Of a stretch of 64,000 nt of DNA, positions 54,282-63,422 are shown piece by piece (position 1 is the stretch's first letter; every line of letters begins with the position of its first letter). Origin of the DNA: Bacillus sp. E(2018) (GTDB lineage Bacteria; Bacillota; Bacilli; Bacillales; Fictibacillaceae); NCBI RefSeq assembly GCF_005503015.1, contig NZ_SCOL01000001.1, positions 2,046,001 to 2,110,000 on the forward strand, in the 5' to 3' direction. The translations under genes were made by a program, and so were the position numbers. The notes under the pieces are model-generated. The model ran no database searches. It was not told where the DNA came from and saw only the letters and a program-made list of their open reading frames with translations.

Positions 54282-56030
54282 TTATTGCCCCACTTCCACA
54301 CCAGATTTCTTCATCTGCTTTTCATGTGCTTTACCATGAGCTCGGTTTCGATCTTCCTCTACTTCACGAGATATCTTAACTCCTTCTGCAACAGCTGCTG
54401 CTCCAATCTGTTGGATACCGTTCTGATCTTTTTGATAGACAAAGGAAGCACGCGTAGATATTGCAGCACCTGGTGAAGTGACAAACGGAACGACTCGATA
54501 ATCAGTTCGCCATTCTTCAGGTGTAACCGTACATCGCACATATCCACGGTAATCGTTAAAGAATTTAATATGAGAATTCAATCCTAATATCTTATCTGTA
54601 TCAGAACGCTTATCAGCACCATTTCCACCGGATGTGATCGATGTTCCAACAAATTCAGCTCCTATTACATTGGAAGATGAATCATTGTAATCCACTTTTA
54701 GATCACACGCCCAGCTCGCGTGTACATCACCTGTTAATACAACAACATTATTTAAATTCTTTGATTGTATAAAATTTGTGATACGTTCACGAGATGCCGT
54801 ATATCCGTCCCATGCATCCATACTCAGCCGAGGTGCATCAGCTGTACCATAATTTCTTTGTGCAAAGAAAACTTGCTGAGCTAGAACATTCCAATGCGCT
54901 TTAGAGTTTCCTAGATTTTGAAGCAACCAGCGTTCCTGTTCACTTCCTGTTAATGTTCGATTCGGATCTTGAGATTCTGGAGTAGGCGGTTTACTTCCGT
55001 CTCCGTTCGCTTGATCGTCGCGATATTGTCTTGTATCCATTACATTGAACATTGCTAAGTTTCCATAAGTGAAATCTCGATAGAGCATCATATCCGCTCC
55101 GTGCGGTAAGGATGAACGACGAAGTGGCATGTGTTCATAATACGCTTGATAACCCGCGGCACGACGCTTTACAAACGCTTCAACAGATTGACCTTTTTCA
55201 GGGATCATGTTTGCATAGTTGTTCTCTACTTCATGATCATCCCACGTTACCACCCAAGGAAATGCAGCATGAGCTGCTTTTAAATTGCCATCAGAACGAT
55301 ACTGAGCATGTCTGTTTCGATAGTCTTCGAGTGTCATGATCTCAGGACCGCTATGTGTTCGAACATTGCCAGACGGTGATACATAATCATTCGGTCCGTA
55401 CTCGTATATGTAGTCACCTAAGTGAACAACAAAATCTAATTCTTCTTCGGACATATGCTGATAGGCGGTAAAGAAACCATGTTCATACTGTTGGCAAGAT
55501 GCAAAAGCAAATGTCATGCTTTTTACATTCGCACCTTTTCTAGGGAGGGTCTTCGTTCTTCCCACAGGGCTATACTCATATCCGCTTTTAAATCGGTAAT
55601 AGTATATGTGATTTGGCTTAAGATCATCTACTTCAACGTGTACAGAGTGCGCGAGATTGGGACGCGCGAGTTCTGTTCCTTTTTGAACGACTCTCTTGAA
55701 TCTTTCGTCTTCTGCAATCTCCCATTTAACAGGTACAGCTTGATTAGGCATACCTCCCCCATTCAACGGATCTGGTGCTAACCTTGTCCATAAAACAACG
55801 CTGTCTGCTAATGGATCACCTGAAGCTACCCCTAATGTAAACGGATAATTTCTAAATGTTGGTGCTGCGTTCACTTCGTAACTGCCTAGCGACTGTGCAA
55901 TTGTAAGCCCCAGTGAGATTCCTGCAATTTTTCCGGCACCCGAAAGAAATGTTCTGCGATCCAATTTGTTTTTTTTTAAGCTGTCTTCCGTAAGCTTCTT
56001 AATCCATTCATCCATCGGTCTTTCATCCAT
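54282..56030 (-). CDS. phoD: Alkaline phosphatase/phosphodiesterase PhoD
   Basis: 582 residues. Tat signal KLDRRTFLSGAGKIAGISLGL (twin Arg at 25-26) ending NAAP. N-terminal PhoD domain FTLGVASGDPLADSVVLWTRLAP, then the metallophosphatase core: FAFASCQQYEHGFFTAY (Cys metal ligand near 177), VVHLGDYIYEYGP, TWDDHEVENNYAN, VVLTGDVHASWA (about 425). It releases phosphate from phosphodiesters, such as teichoic acids, with calcium and iron. Exported folded. The promoter -10 TATAAT is at 56077-56072 (minus). Confidence 0.95.
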   Translation of the reverse strand: MDERPMDEWIKKLTEDSLKKNKLDRRTFLSGAGKIAGISLGLTIAQSLGSYEVNAAPTFRNYPFTLGVASGDPLADSVVLWTRLAPDPLNGGGMPNQAVPVKWEIAEDERFKRVVQKGTELARPNLAHSVHVEVDDLKPNHIYYYRFKSGYEYSPVGRTKTLPRKGANVKSMTFAFASCQQYEHGFFTAYQHMSEEELDFVVHLGDYIYEYGPNDYVSPSGNVRTHSGPEIMTLEDYRNRHAQYRSDGNLKAAHAAFPWVVTWDDHEVENNYANMIPEKGQSVEAFVKRRAAGYQAYYEHMPLRRSSLPHGADMMLYRDFTYGNLAMFNVMDTRQYRDDQANGDGSKPPTPESQDPNRTLTGSEQERWLLQNLGNSKAHWNVLAQQVFFAQRNYGTADAPRLSMDAWDGYTASRERITNFIQSKNLNNVVVLTGDVHASWACDLKVDYNDSSSNVIGAEFVGTSITSGGNGADKRSDTDKILGLNSHIKFFNDYRGYVRCTVTPEEWRTDYRVVPFVTSPGAAISTRASFVYQKDQNGIQQIGAAAVAEGVKISREVEEDRNRAHGKAHEKQMKKSGVEVGQ

Positions 56031-56164
56031 ACTTGATGCAACCCCTTTTAAATGAATTTAGTACAGGTTTCATTATAGAGTGGAAATATTAAGAAACTAT
56101 TTTTTCATGTAAACGTATATAGGTTTAATCATAGGAACAACTTACTAATCCTATTATCGATAAA

Positions 56165-56242
56165 AAAAGGAAGAACTGTGGCGGTTGTTTTTCATCACAT
56201 TTCAAAAAACAATCTTATGCTTCAAATGTCCTGTTCTTCTTT
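56165..56242. other. Nested two-stem palindromic region
   Basis: Outer arms GAAGAAC (56170-56176) and GTTCTTC (56233-56239) enclose an inner stem GGTTGTTTTT (56183-56192) / AAAAACAATC (56105+ equivalents at 56205... read as 56205-56214). It stands between the phoD promoter and the promoter of the 51-codon gene, outside both predicted transcripts. Meaning unknown; it may be an operator region or an unannotated RNA. Confidence 0.35.
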
Positions 56243-56269
56243 ATAAAATCTTTACTTCATAAATATAAT
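56240..56269 (+). promoter_or_regulatory. Promoter of the 51-codon gene
   Basis: -35 TTTATA (56240-56245), 18-base spacer, -10 TATAAT (56264-56269). Confidence 0.5.
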
Positions 56270-56322
56270 TTTAGTTAAAGTAAAAGTTTTTTATCTTCAT
56301 CAAAGGTAAAGGTGATGGCTAA

Positions 56323-56478
56323 ATGGCACTTAGGCGTAAAAAGAAAAAGAAGCAGACGAATGAAACATACACATGGCTAGATTTTATAATTGATCTTTTA
56401 TTAGTTATTCCTGAACTAATCATATGGCTCATTCGACTTCTGGGAAGAAGTGTTTTTAAACTATTTGACGGCATTTAA
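56323..56478 (+). CDS. 51-residue basic amphipathic membrane peptide
   Basis: Begins MALRRKKKKKQTNETYTWLD: a strongly basic head, then a hydrophobic/amphipathic stretch (FIIDLLLVIPELIIWLIRLL) and a short basic end. GGTGA lies 9 bases upstream of the ATG. A -10 TATAAT upstream and a 13-bp terminator stem directly after the stop make it a complete single-gene unit. A membrane-surface protein is likely. No family recognised. Confidence 0.65.
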   Translation: MALRRKKKKKQTNETYTWLDFIIDLLLVIPELIIWLIRLLGRSVFKLFDGI

Positions 56479-56517
56479 AAGACTGAACTCTCATTGGTAG
56501 AGTTCAGTCTTCCTTTT
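56479..56517 (+). terminator. Terminator of the 51-codon gene
   Basis: Perfect 13-bp stem AAGACTGAACTCT / AGAGTTCAGTCTT, then CCTTTTT. Confidence 0.85.
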
Positions 56518-56549
56518 TGGCTCTATTCATTTCATAAGAACCTACTTAA

Positions 56550-57944
56550 CTATTTATTTATTTCTTTCTCCCACTTGTCCTTCCAAGCCTTTACTTTATC
56601 ATTGATCTCATTTTCTGCTTTATCGGCTTCTTCCTTTTTTTCGTCGTAGACCCTTTGAAATTCTGCTTTTCGAATGTCATTGCTCTCTTCTGCTCGTTCA
56701 ATGACTTCCTCACCTGTTTTAGAAGAGATATATTCATTTGTCTTTAGATATAATACCGCATTGCGAATACGTGATTCTTCACGATCTGAAATTTCATCTA
56801 ACGGAATCTTGCTATCATTCAGCCGTTTTCGGGCATCGATGTAATCCCGCCCACTGACTCCTTGTGTCCAGACCAGCTGTCCAATGGTAGGACGCCATTT
56901 TTTTAACACTTGATCTTCAAGCGAAGCTTTGTCCGTTACAGTTGCATACTGACCGTTACCAGCCTCAGCTACTTTCATTAATTGCTGCTGGCCTTTATCA
57001 TCCACATCAAAACCAATAATATTTAGTTTCGCTTGTATGCTTTGTTCCGTTAGTTTTTTCGCTGCTTCAACAGGATCACCATCACACGTCTCCACTCCAT
57101 CGCTAACAATATAAACCATATTGTCATACTTACTTTCTGGGTATTTACTTAGAAGTTCATTTGCTTTCTCAATCGCCCCAGCGAGAGGTGTCCATCCACT
57201 CGCATCAAAAGCGTTTAACGATTGATCAAATGAGTTTGTATTAAATGTTTGCAAAGGATAAACAGCTTCAATTCCTTCACATGATTTTTGCTTATCATTG
57301 TCCTTTCCAGTACCGATATGTCCATATGCAAATAGTGAAACGCTCGTATCATCAGACAGATCACTTGTGAATTTTTTGATAGTTTCTTTCGCAAGGTCCA
57401 TCTTTACCCCGCCGTTCACTTTCGCCTTCATGCTTCCACTAGCATCTAAAAGAATTACTATATTCTTTGCCTTGGGTTGTTTCTCTTCTGCTATCTCATC
57501 TGGACTAGAAGGTAATTCTGGCATTCTATAACCGTGTTCATAAGCTAATAACTGCTCATAATAAGTCTTATACTGATTGGAAGCAAGTTGATGTACAAGA
57601 TAGTTATAGACCTCTTGGGTTGTTAGCTTTTTATTTTGTTTAAAATATTTATTAAACGCTTTTTCTGATTTAGGTTGGAATTCATCATCATAAAATTGAT
57701 TATAGTCCATTCCTGTCTTACCCTCTAGCTTCGGATCCATATATTTCTTCATCATGACGCCTTGTTCTTGATCTATCATCTCATCGAAGTTCCTAGGTGC
57801 GTCTGGTATCTTATGTTGATCTTCTTTGATAGTATTCTGTGTCTTTACTGTATTTTCTTTAGAAGCGTCTTCTTTATCTGAACAACCTGCAAACATGAAT
57901 GTCATTACTAATAAAACAAAAAATATATGTACTTTTTTAAACAT
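56550..57944 (-). CDS. VWA-domain lipoprotein
   Basis: 464 residues from the ATG at 57944 (GGGAGG 7 bases upstream; an earlier in-frame ATG lacks a site). Lipobox MFAGC (Cys about 21). The VWA domain (about 155-330) has the metal-site DASGSMKAKVNGG (DxSxS near 166-170), a Thr in DASGWTPLAGAI (near 245) and VYIVSDGVETCDGD (near 277). After it is a charged helical tail (about 385-464). It binds protein partners at the outer face through a metal ion. Partner unknown. Confidence 0.85.
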   Translation of the reverse strand: MFKKVHIFFVLLVMTFMFAGCSDKEDASKENTVKTQNTIKEDQHKIPDAPRNFDEMIDQEQGVMMKKYMDPKLEGKTGMDYNQFYDDEFQPKSEKAFNKYFKQNKKLTTQEVYNYLVHQLASNQYKTYYEQLLAYEHGYRMPELPSSPDEIAEEKQPKAKNIVILLDASGSMKAKVNGGVKMDLAKETIKKFTSDLSDDTSVSLFAYGHIGTGKDNDKQKSCEGIEAVYPLQTFNTNSFDQSLNAFDASGWTPLAGAIEKANELLSKYPESKYDNMVYIVSDGVETCDGDPVEAAKKLTEQSIQAKLNIIGFDVDDKGQQQLMKVAEAGNGQYATVTDKASLEDQVLKKWRPTIGQLVWTQGVSGRDYIDARKRLNDSKIPLDEISDREESRIRNAVLYLKTNEYISSKTGEEVIERAEESNDIRKAEFQRVYDEKKEEADKAENEINDKVKAWKDKWEKEINK

Positions 57945-58029
57945 AATTTCCTCCCGTTCATTTTTTACCATTCTAGATATACCGTTTTCTTTCATTCCCG
58001 TAAACAGGTAAGAAGTAACATTTATCCAT

Positions 58030-58061
58030 TAAAAAGCTGCTTAACACAACGTTAAGCAGCT
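58030..58061 (-). terminator. Terminator of the histidine kinase gene
   Basis: Perfect 11-bp stem AGCTGCTTAAC / GTTAAGCAGCT; on the minus strand followed by TTTTT. Confidence 0.85.
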
Positions 58062-58073
58062 CTTCTATCCCGT

Positions 58074-59894
58074 CTATTCTGTTTTTCGTAACGTGATAGA
58101 AACCGTTGTTCCTTTACCAGGGTAACTTTCTACTTTCAGATCTCCCTTATGCTCCGTAATAATTTTATTGCTAACCGTAAGCCCTAGCCCTATTCCCTTT
58201 TCCTTATTCGTGAAGAATGGAACACCAATGCTCTTTAAACGTTCTTCTTCTATTCCAATTCCATTGTCAACGAAGATCAGTTTTACTTTTTGATCAGCTG
58301 TTTCTTCAATCGCTATTGTAAGGATTCCTCCATCATTCATAGCTTCAATCGCATTTTTTATTACATTGATAAATACTTGTTTAATCTGGTTCTTTTCACA
58401 AGAGACAAAAAGATCTTTCTCTTTAAACAACAAACGAATCTCTACATTATACAAATTCGCTTCAGACGTTAATAACATAACAGTGTCTTGCAAAAGTTGA
58501 ATAATGTTGACATTCTTCATATATTGCGTAGCGTCTGGTTTTGCTAATGCCATAAACTCATTCACAATTGATTCAATCCGGTTAAGTTCATCACAGATCA
58601 CTTCATTGTATAAAAAGAGTTTGTTTTGATCGATCTCACTATTTTTCATTAAAGAGAACAGACCTTTAATAGATGTGAGTGGATTTCTAATTTCATGGGC
58701 GACACCTGCGGCTAGTTCTCCTAACACTGCAAGCTTTTCACTATTTCGTATATATTCATCTGCTTTTTTCTTTTCTGTAATATCGCGAGAGATGAAAACG
58801 ATACCTTCAACGTCCCCTTCATCAGACACCATAGGCATTCCTTTACCTTCTAATAAAACCGGATGACCTGAGGCATGCATCTTTCGATAAATGAGAGGAA
58901 GAGGGTTTTCTAGTGCTGCAACTAATTTAATATATTCCCCTACACTCTCGTGATCCTCCATGTGAACACAGTTCATAGCGTTTGTGCCTATTAAAGAATT
59001 AGGTTCTATTCCTAAGATGGTTTTATAAGAAAGTGAAGCGTATAAATAAGTTCCATCAGGGTCAATTGAACAGATTAAATCATTGCTGTGATCAAGAATA
59101 ATACGATGTTTAAACTCATTCTTTCGTAAAGCAGCTTCTGCTTCTTTTCTTTTCGTAATGTCTCGAGACGCAACTATTGCAGAAAGGTTATTTTTATCAC
59201 TGATAGGCGTCCCTTTCGACTCCAACCAAATATAAACGCCATCTTTCTTCAAGTATCTGTATTCAATCGTAAGAGGTACATGTTCTAAAATCATTCGAGT
59301 AAATTCTTGTATCACTCGGTCTCGATCTTCAGGATGCACAAGGTTAAATGGAGTGGTGCCTATAGCTTCACTTTGAGTATATCCAGTTACCCAAAAATAC
59401 GACGGTGTTAAATAGGTAAAGATTCCTTCACCACTAACAATACCTATAATATCTATCATATTTTCAGTTATTAGCTTTAAATGATCAAGAGTCTCTTTCT
59501 TTTCAAGGTGCTGCTGAGTTAAATTGCGGATAATAATCTGTGTAGCGTGAGTTGAGAACAAAAGAGGAAATCCGATTACTTCTAATTGAATACGATTACC
59601 TTTTTGGGTGATCCACGTTTGTTCACTAGGTTTAGGGGCAATACCACTATCGCAAGTTTGTATTCTTTCTTCCACTAAGGAGTGCAATTCATTAGGCAGG
59701 TAGTTCCATATCGGCTGACCGATTATATCTTCTTCAGCCTCTAAAATTTTTCTTGCTGCAGGGTTAACATATACCCAAGTTCGATCTTTCTGGATAAGAA
59801 AAGGTGTTTCAGAATGTTCAAATTGATTGGCATATGTTTTCATTTGATTAATGAAAAGGCTATCTCCTAATAATTGACCATCTGAAGTTTCCAT
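58074..59894 (-). CDS. Soluble three-PAS sensor histidine kinase (sporulation-kinase-like)
   Basis: 606 residues from the ATG at 59894 (GGAGG 6 bases upstream; GTG 59900 is too close). Three PAS domains (about 20-128, 135-250, 260-378; each ends RNLT, SRDITK or SRDITEK). HisKA with ELAAGVAHEIRNPLTSIKG (His400) and HATPase with VFINVIKNAIEAMNDGG, IFVDNGIGI, GIGLGLTVSNKII. No membrane helix, so it senses an internal signal. No response regulator is adjacent; this layout is usual for orphan kinases that feed Spo0F in Bacillaceae (inference). Confidence 0.9.
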   Translation of the reverse strand: METSDGQLLGDSLFINQMKTYANQFEHSETPFLIQKDRTWVYVNPAARKILEAEEDIIGQPIWNYLPNELHSLVEERIQTCDSGIAPKPSEQTWITQKGNRIQLEVIGFPLLFSTHATQIIIRNLTQQHLEKKETLDHLKLITENMIDIIGIVSGEGIFTYLTPSYFWVTGYTQSEAIGTTPFNLVHPEDRDRVIQEFTRMILEHVPLTIEYRYLKKDGVYIWLESKGTPISDKNNLSAIVASRDITKRKEAEAALRKNEFKHRIILDHSNDLICSIDPDGTYLYASLSYKTILGIEPNSLIGTNAMNCVHMEDHESVGEYIKLVAALENPLPLIYRKMHASGHPVLLEGKGMPMVSDEGDVEGIVFISRDITEKKKADEYIRNSEKLAVLGELAAGVAHEIRNPLTSIKGLFSLMKNSEIDQNKLFLYNEVICDELNRIESIVNEFMALAKPDATQYMKNVNIIQLLQDTVMLLTSEANLYNVEIRLLFKEKDLFVSCEKNQIKQVFINVIKNAIEAMNDGGILTIAIEETADQKVKLIFVDNGIGIEEERLKSIGVPFFTNKEKGIGLGLTVSNKIITEHKGDLKVESYPGKGTTVSITLRKTE

Positions 59895-60030
59895 ACCCAC
59901 CCTCCATTAAAAACGTTAATCAAAACGTTTCGTTCGTTGATTACCTAAATTATAAACATATGTCCTTTTGCAAATAAAGATATTTTTTCAAAAATATTCT
60001 TACTATTCATAGATAGATTGTTTAATTGTA

Positions 60031-60276
60031 TCAATTCATTACGGATAGTTGTTTTTGATCATAGATACATTTGGTTTCGTAAAAAGAATGAAAGGCAAGT
60101 TTTAAAGCTGTTTTTCGATCTGGAGCTGTCTGAGAGGACATGATAATATGTTCTTGTTTGTAATAAAGCATGCTAACCACAACAGTTGTTTTATCAGTGA
60201 AGAGAAAGATATCAACATCTAATATCTCACTACCTGTTATTAATCGAATAAAGCGGTATTGCGGTGTGCTTACCAT
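60031..60276 (-). CDS. Hypothetical 81-residue protein
   Basis: From the ATG at 60276 with AAGGAGG 9 bases upstream (a TTG at 60285 is directly against that site). Alternating beta-like strands (YRFIRLITGSEILDVDIFLF, TTVVVSMLYYKQEHIIMSS) then a helix (RKTALKLAFHSFYETK). Cytoplasmic. No family recognised. Confidence 0.65.
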   Translation of the reverse strand: MVSTPQYRFIRLITGSEILDVDIFLFTDKTTVVVSMLYYKQEHIIMSSQTAPDRKTALKLAFHSFYETKCIYDQKQLSVMN

Positions 60277-60422
60277 CTCCCTCAACCTCCTTATATTCTT
60301 CCATCTCCTTTACTTTTGTGTTAAAAGTTTAGTTATTTAAATAGTAAATAATCACTATAAATTTGTCAATATATTCTGTCAATTTAAGTCGATTTCCTGG
60401 GAAATTAGATGTATATAAGAAA

Positions 60423-60442
60423 AAGACGGGTTATCCCGTCTT
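60423..60442 (-). terminator. Terminator of the 74-residue protein gene
   Basis: Perfect 8-bp stem AAGACGGG / CCCGTCTT with a four-base loop; minus-strand tail TTTTT-like. Confidence 0.75.
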
Positions 60443-60665
60443 AATTTCTGTTTGGTGGTTTTTCATTATCAGGAGAAGTTTGTCCACCTGCTCCTGAAGA
60501 GTCTTTATCTTTGATCATACTAACGTCTTTTTGTTCAGAAGATGAGGATATTGAAACTAGTTTGAAATCTGTTTCAGAAAATTGTCCCTCTAAGATCATT
60601 TGAATATTTTGCGAGGCATGGAATGTTCTTTCATCATACTCTACTTGAATAGTAATGGATTTCAA
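60441..60665 (-). CDS. Hypothetical 74-residue protein
   Basis: From TTG 60665 with AGGAGGAG 6 bases upstream. The N-terminal half is beta-like (SITIQVEYDERTFHAS, FKLVSISSSSE); the C-terminal 25 residues are a disordered Ser/Gly/Pro/Asn-rich tail. No family recognised. Confidence 0.65.
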   Translation of the reverse strand: MKSITIQVEYDERTFHASQNIQMILEGQFSETDFKLVSISSSSEQKDVSMIKDKDSSGAGGQTSPDNEKPPNRN

Positions 60666-60720
60666 ATTAATCTCCTCCTTTACCTTAATTTGTTCCCTGC
60701 ATCATAAAAAATAAACAAAT

Positions 60721-60751
60721 AAAGAGACCATCTGTTAGGGATGGTCTCTTT
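60721..60751. terminator. Terminator of the CNNM-type gene
   Basis: Perfect 12-bp stem AAAGAGACCATC / GATGGTCTCTTT. Confidence 0.85.
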
Positions 60752-60755
60752 GAAC

Positions 60756-62117
60756 TTAAGCTTCTTTTTCAACTAAGTTATGATCTAATTCTTGGGATGA
60801 AGAAGGGCTTACTTCATCCTCATCAAGTCTTTTCGTAATTTCGATTTTTTTAACTTGGTGACCATCAATTTCTATCACCTTGAAATCATATTCATCATAC
60901 GAAATGACCTGATTTTCTTGTATTTCGGAGTTCTGTGAAAGTACCCAGCCACCAATAGTATCAAGTTCACTATCATCAATTTCAAGTCCATAGATGTCGT
61001 TAACTTCTGGGATTAATACTTTCCCATCAAAGTGCTTAACATTTGGGCTGACTGCATGAATCATTGGAGATTCGTCTTCATCAAATTCATCACGTATTTC
61101 ACCAACAAGCTCTTCCAGAATATCTTCGATGGTTACAATACCAGCAGTTCCACCATATTCATCAACTAAAACTGCCATATGAAATCCTTTTTTCTGAAGC
61201 TTTAATAGTGTTTCTTTAATTGGTGTATTTTCAAATACGCTCAATGTTGGTCTAATGTAATGTTCAAGAGGATATTCTTTTCCTTTAATTAAGTCAAAAA
61301 ATACTTCTTTCGCATTCACCATACCAAGAACATTATCTTTATCTTCCCCAACAACAGGGTAACGTGTATATTTTTCTTCTGCAATTATATTAATATTTTC
61401 TGCAACAGTATTGTCTTCATAAAGACAAACCATTTCAGTACGAGGGACCATGATCTCTTTTGCAGTTCTGTCGTCAAATTCGAATACCTTTTCTACATAA
61501 CTGAACTCAGACTTGTTGATTTCACCACTTTTGTAGCTCTCACTTAGGATTAAACGAAGTTCTTCTTCTGTATGCGCCATATCATGTTCTGAAGCTGGTT
61601 TCAAACCAAACATTCTAACTAGAAGCTGAGCACTTCCGTTTAAGAACCAAATAAAAGGATACATGACTCTGTAGAATCCAATCAATGCAGGTGATAACAA
61701 TAAGCTAATTGTTTCAGCCTTTTGAATAGCTACTGTTTTTGGTGCAAGCTCACCAAGAACAACGTGTAAAAAAGTAATGGATGCAAATGCAATTGCAAAT
61801 GATAATGTATGAACAATCGCAGGGCTTAAATCCATTTTTTCAAATACTGGACCGAGAATTGCTTCTACCGTAGGCTCACCTAACCAACCTAATCCTAAAG
61901 CCGTAATAGTAATACCTAACTGACAGGCTGAGAGTGATCCATCAAGGTTAGAAATAACCTTTTGTGCTGCAATCGCTCGTTTGTTACCTTCTTCAGCTAA
62001 TTGGTCAATTCTTGATTTACGAATTTTAACAATCGCAAATTCTGCTGCTACGAAAAAAGCGGTTAGTAGAATAAGTACGGCTACTGCAAGTAATTTCAAT
62101 AAGGTCAAACTGTCCAA
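60756..62117 (-). CDS. CNNM/CorC-type transporter with CBS pair (hemolysin-family protein)
   Basis: 453 residues from TTG 62117 (GGAG 6 bases upstream). DUF21 membrane domain (about 1-195) with FVAAEFAIVKIRKSRIDQLAEEG, SACQLGITITALGLGWLGE and LHVVLGELAPKTVAIQ; CBS pair (about 215-335) with KEIMVPRTEMVCLY and AVLVDEYGGTAGIVTIEDILEELVGEIRDE; CorC/HlyC C-terminal domain (about 350-435). Relatives transport magnesium or other divalent metals. Older names call it hemolysin, which is not a proven function. Confidence 0.92.
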   Translation of the reverse strand: MDSLTLLKLLAVAVLILLTAFFVAAEFAIVKIRKSRIDQLAEEGNKRAIAAQKVISNLDGSLSACQLGITITALGLGWLGEPTVEAILGPVFEKMDLSPAIVHTLSFAIAFASITFLHVVLGELAPKTVAIQKAETISLLLSPALIGFYRVMYPFIWFLNGSAQLLVRMFGLKPASEHDMAHTEEELRLILSESYKSGEINKSEFSYVEKVFEFDDRTAKEIMVPRTEMVCLYEDNTVAENINIIAEEKYTRYPVVGEDKDNVLGMVNAKEVFFDLIKGKEYPLEHYIRPTLSVFENTPIKETLLKLQKKGFHMAVLVDEYGGTAGIVTIEDILEELVGEIRDEFDEDESPMIHAVSPNVKHFDGKVLIPEVNDIYGLEIDDSELDTIGGWVLSQNSEIQENQVISYDEYDFKVIEIDGHQVKKIEITKRLDEDEVSPSSSQELDHNLVEKEA

Positions 62118-62260
62118 AAAGACTCCTTATACCCCAAGTTATTGGAATATAAGTTGTCACCTCCTAAGTGTTATAAATTTTTATAATTAAGAAAAAGTAT
62201 ATCATATAATTGAAAAACTTACTTAATAAAACAACTTACTTGTATTTTACATTTAGTTTT

Positions 62261-62575
62261 CTATTCTGAAATTTCTACTGTGTTGAGATCTTCCTCTTTT
62301 TTCAATACAAGTTTATTCACTTTTTCATCATAATAATAAATCTTCATTACTTGGTTAGCGTCAGTTTCATCGAGGTTTGAATACAGTCCAAAATACCCAT
62401 TACCTAATGGAACTAGATTATTTTCAAAGTTTGATGTGATCGTAGAATAATCTTCATTCTCTTCTTCTACGGCATTACCATTATTCACTGAGCCAATTAC
62501 AAATAATAATAAGATTCCTAATACAATTAATGTCCTGCGAATACTACGTAACTCAGAGGCTGTATCTGAAAACAT
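62261..62575 (-). CDS. Hypothetical single-span membrane protein
   Basis: 104 residues with one helix (about 15-31, LIVLGILLLFVIGSV) and an acidic outer domain with aromatic-rich beta-like strands (GNGYFGLYSNLDETDANQVMKIYYYDE). GGAG lies 7 bases before the ATG. No family recognised. Confidence 0.7.
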   Translation of the reverse strand: MFSDTASELRSIRRTLIVLGILLLFVIGSVNNGNAVEEENEDYSTITSNFENNLVPLGNGYFGLYSNLDETDANQVMKIYYYDEKVNKLVLKKEEDLNTVEISE

Positions 62576-62731
62576 ATGATCACTCCGTTTTTCATATTCT
62601 CTTCTTGATCATTATCACACAATATTTAAGATAAATGATACTAAATATGGGAGACTTAACCAATTTTAAGTGGTATCCTAGGAATGGTCTAAGTACTGTT
62701 ATACAGACATCAGAGAAAGGATGGACATTAA

Positions 62732-63382
62732 ATGGAATTTGTTTTGGAACATAAGTGGGCATTTCTCATATTGGCAGAGACGGTATTTTGGGTTTCAACC
62801 TTATCTTTTTTAGTCGTACGTTATTGGTTTAATCTAAAAAAATTAAGCATTGCATTCTTCGTTCTTTTTCTTTTAAATGACCTATGGATTGCTGCGATGG
62901 GTTATTTTGATTATTTACGAACCGGAAAATTTTCTTCCTACCAAATCATTATTCTGATCGTGATCGCTTATGCGTTTTTGTATGGAAAGAGCGATTTCCG
63001 AAAATTAGATCGCTTTATTCAACGAAAGGTCGCCAAGATGCGTGGATTACCTGAACCTAATCTACCTGCTTCAAAACCATTGTATGGAATGCAACATGCG
63101 AAGCAAGAAAGAAAAAATCTTTATAAGCATATTCTGTTGTTCATTACAGCACAAGGTGTTTTCTTGTTATTGTTCGGCCTCTCCGATGCTGTATCATCCA
63201 TACAAATAGATACCCTCTTAAAAGATTGGTATGACACAACAGATACAGATCTGTTCTACAAAAACGATGTTGCTAATAATGTCACACGTATTTGGGCCTT
63301 GATACTAGCGATTGATATAATTGTATCGTTGTCTTACACGGTTGCTCCGAAAAAAGAAAAGAAATCAGTTTCTGCAGCATAA
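62732..63382 (+). CDS. Hypothetical five-helix membrane protein
   Basis: 216 residues with helices at about 9-28, 33-54, 66-84, 131-150 and 186-204, separated by a basic middle loop (FRKLDRFIQRKVAKMRG). GAAAGGA precedes the ATG. No family recognised. Its stop overlaps the terminator stem. Confidence 0.7.
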   Translation: MEFVLEHKWAFLILAETVFWVSTLSFLVVRYWFNLKKLSIAFFVLFLLNDLWIAAMGYFDYLRTGKFSSYQIIILIVIAYAFLYGKSDFRKLDRFIQRKVAKMRGLPEPNLPASKPLYGMQHAKQERKNLYKHILLFITAQGVFLLLFGLSDAVSSIQIDTLLKDWYDTTDTDLFYKNDVANNVTRIWALILAIDIIVSLSYTVAPKKEKKSVSAA

Positions 63383-63422
63383 AAAAAGAGTTTGGGATAT
63401 TTTCTTCCCAAACTCTTTTTTT
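63381..63422. terminator. Bidirectional terminator
   Basis: AAAAAAAGAGTTTGGG / CCCAAACTCTTTTTTT, a perfect 16-bp stem around 10 bases. Confidence 0.9.

Noticed and set aside
59923..59932. AAACGTTTCG as a fifth site of the LacI-type regulon
   Set aside because: Only a partial match (CAAAACGTTTCG), lacks the ATCG flank, and lies just before the kinase ribosome site; probably chance.
60756..62117. Hemolysin toxin
   Set aside because: The domain order DUF21-CBS-CBS-CorC fits a CNNM-type metal transporter; the toxin name is historical.
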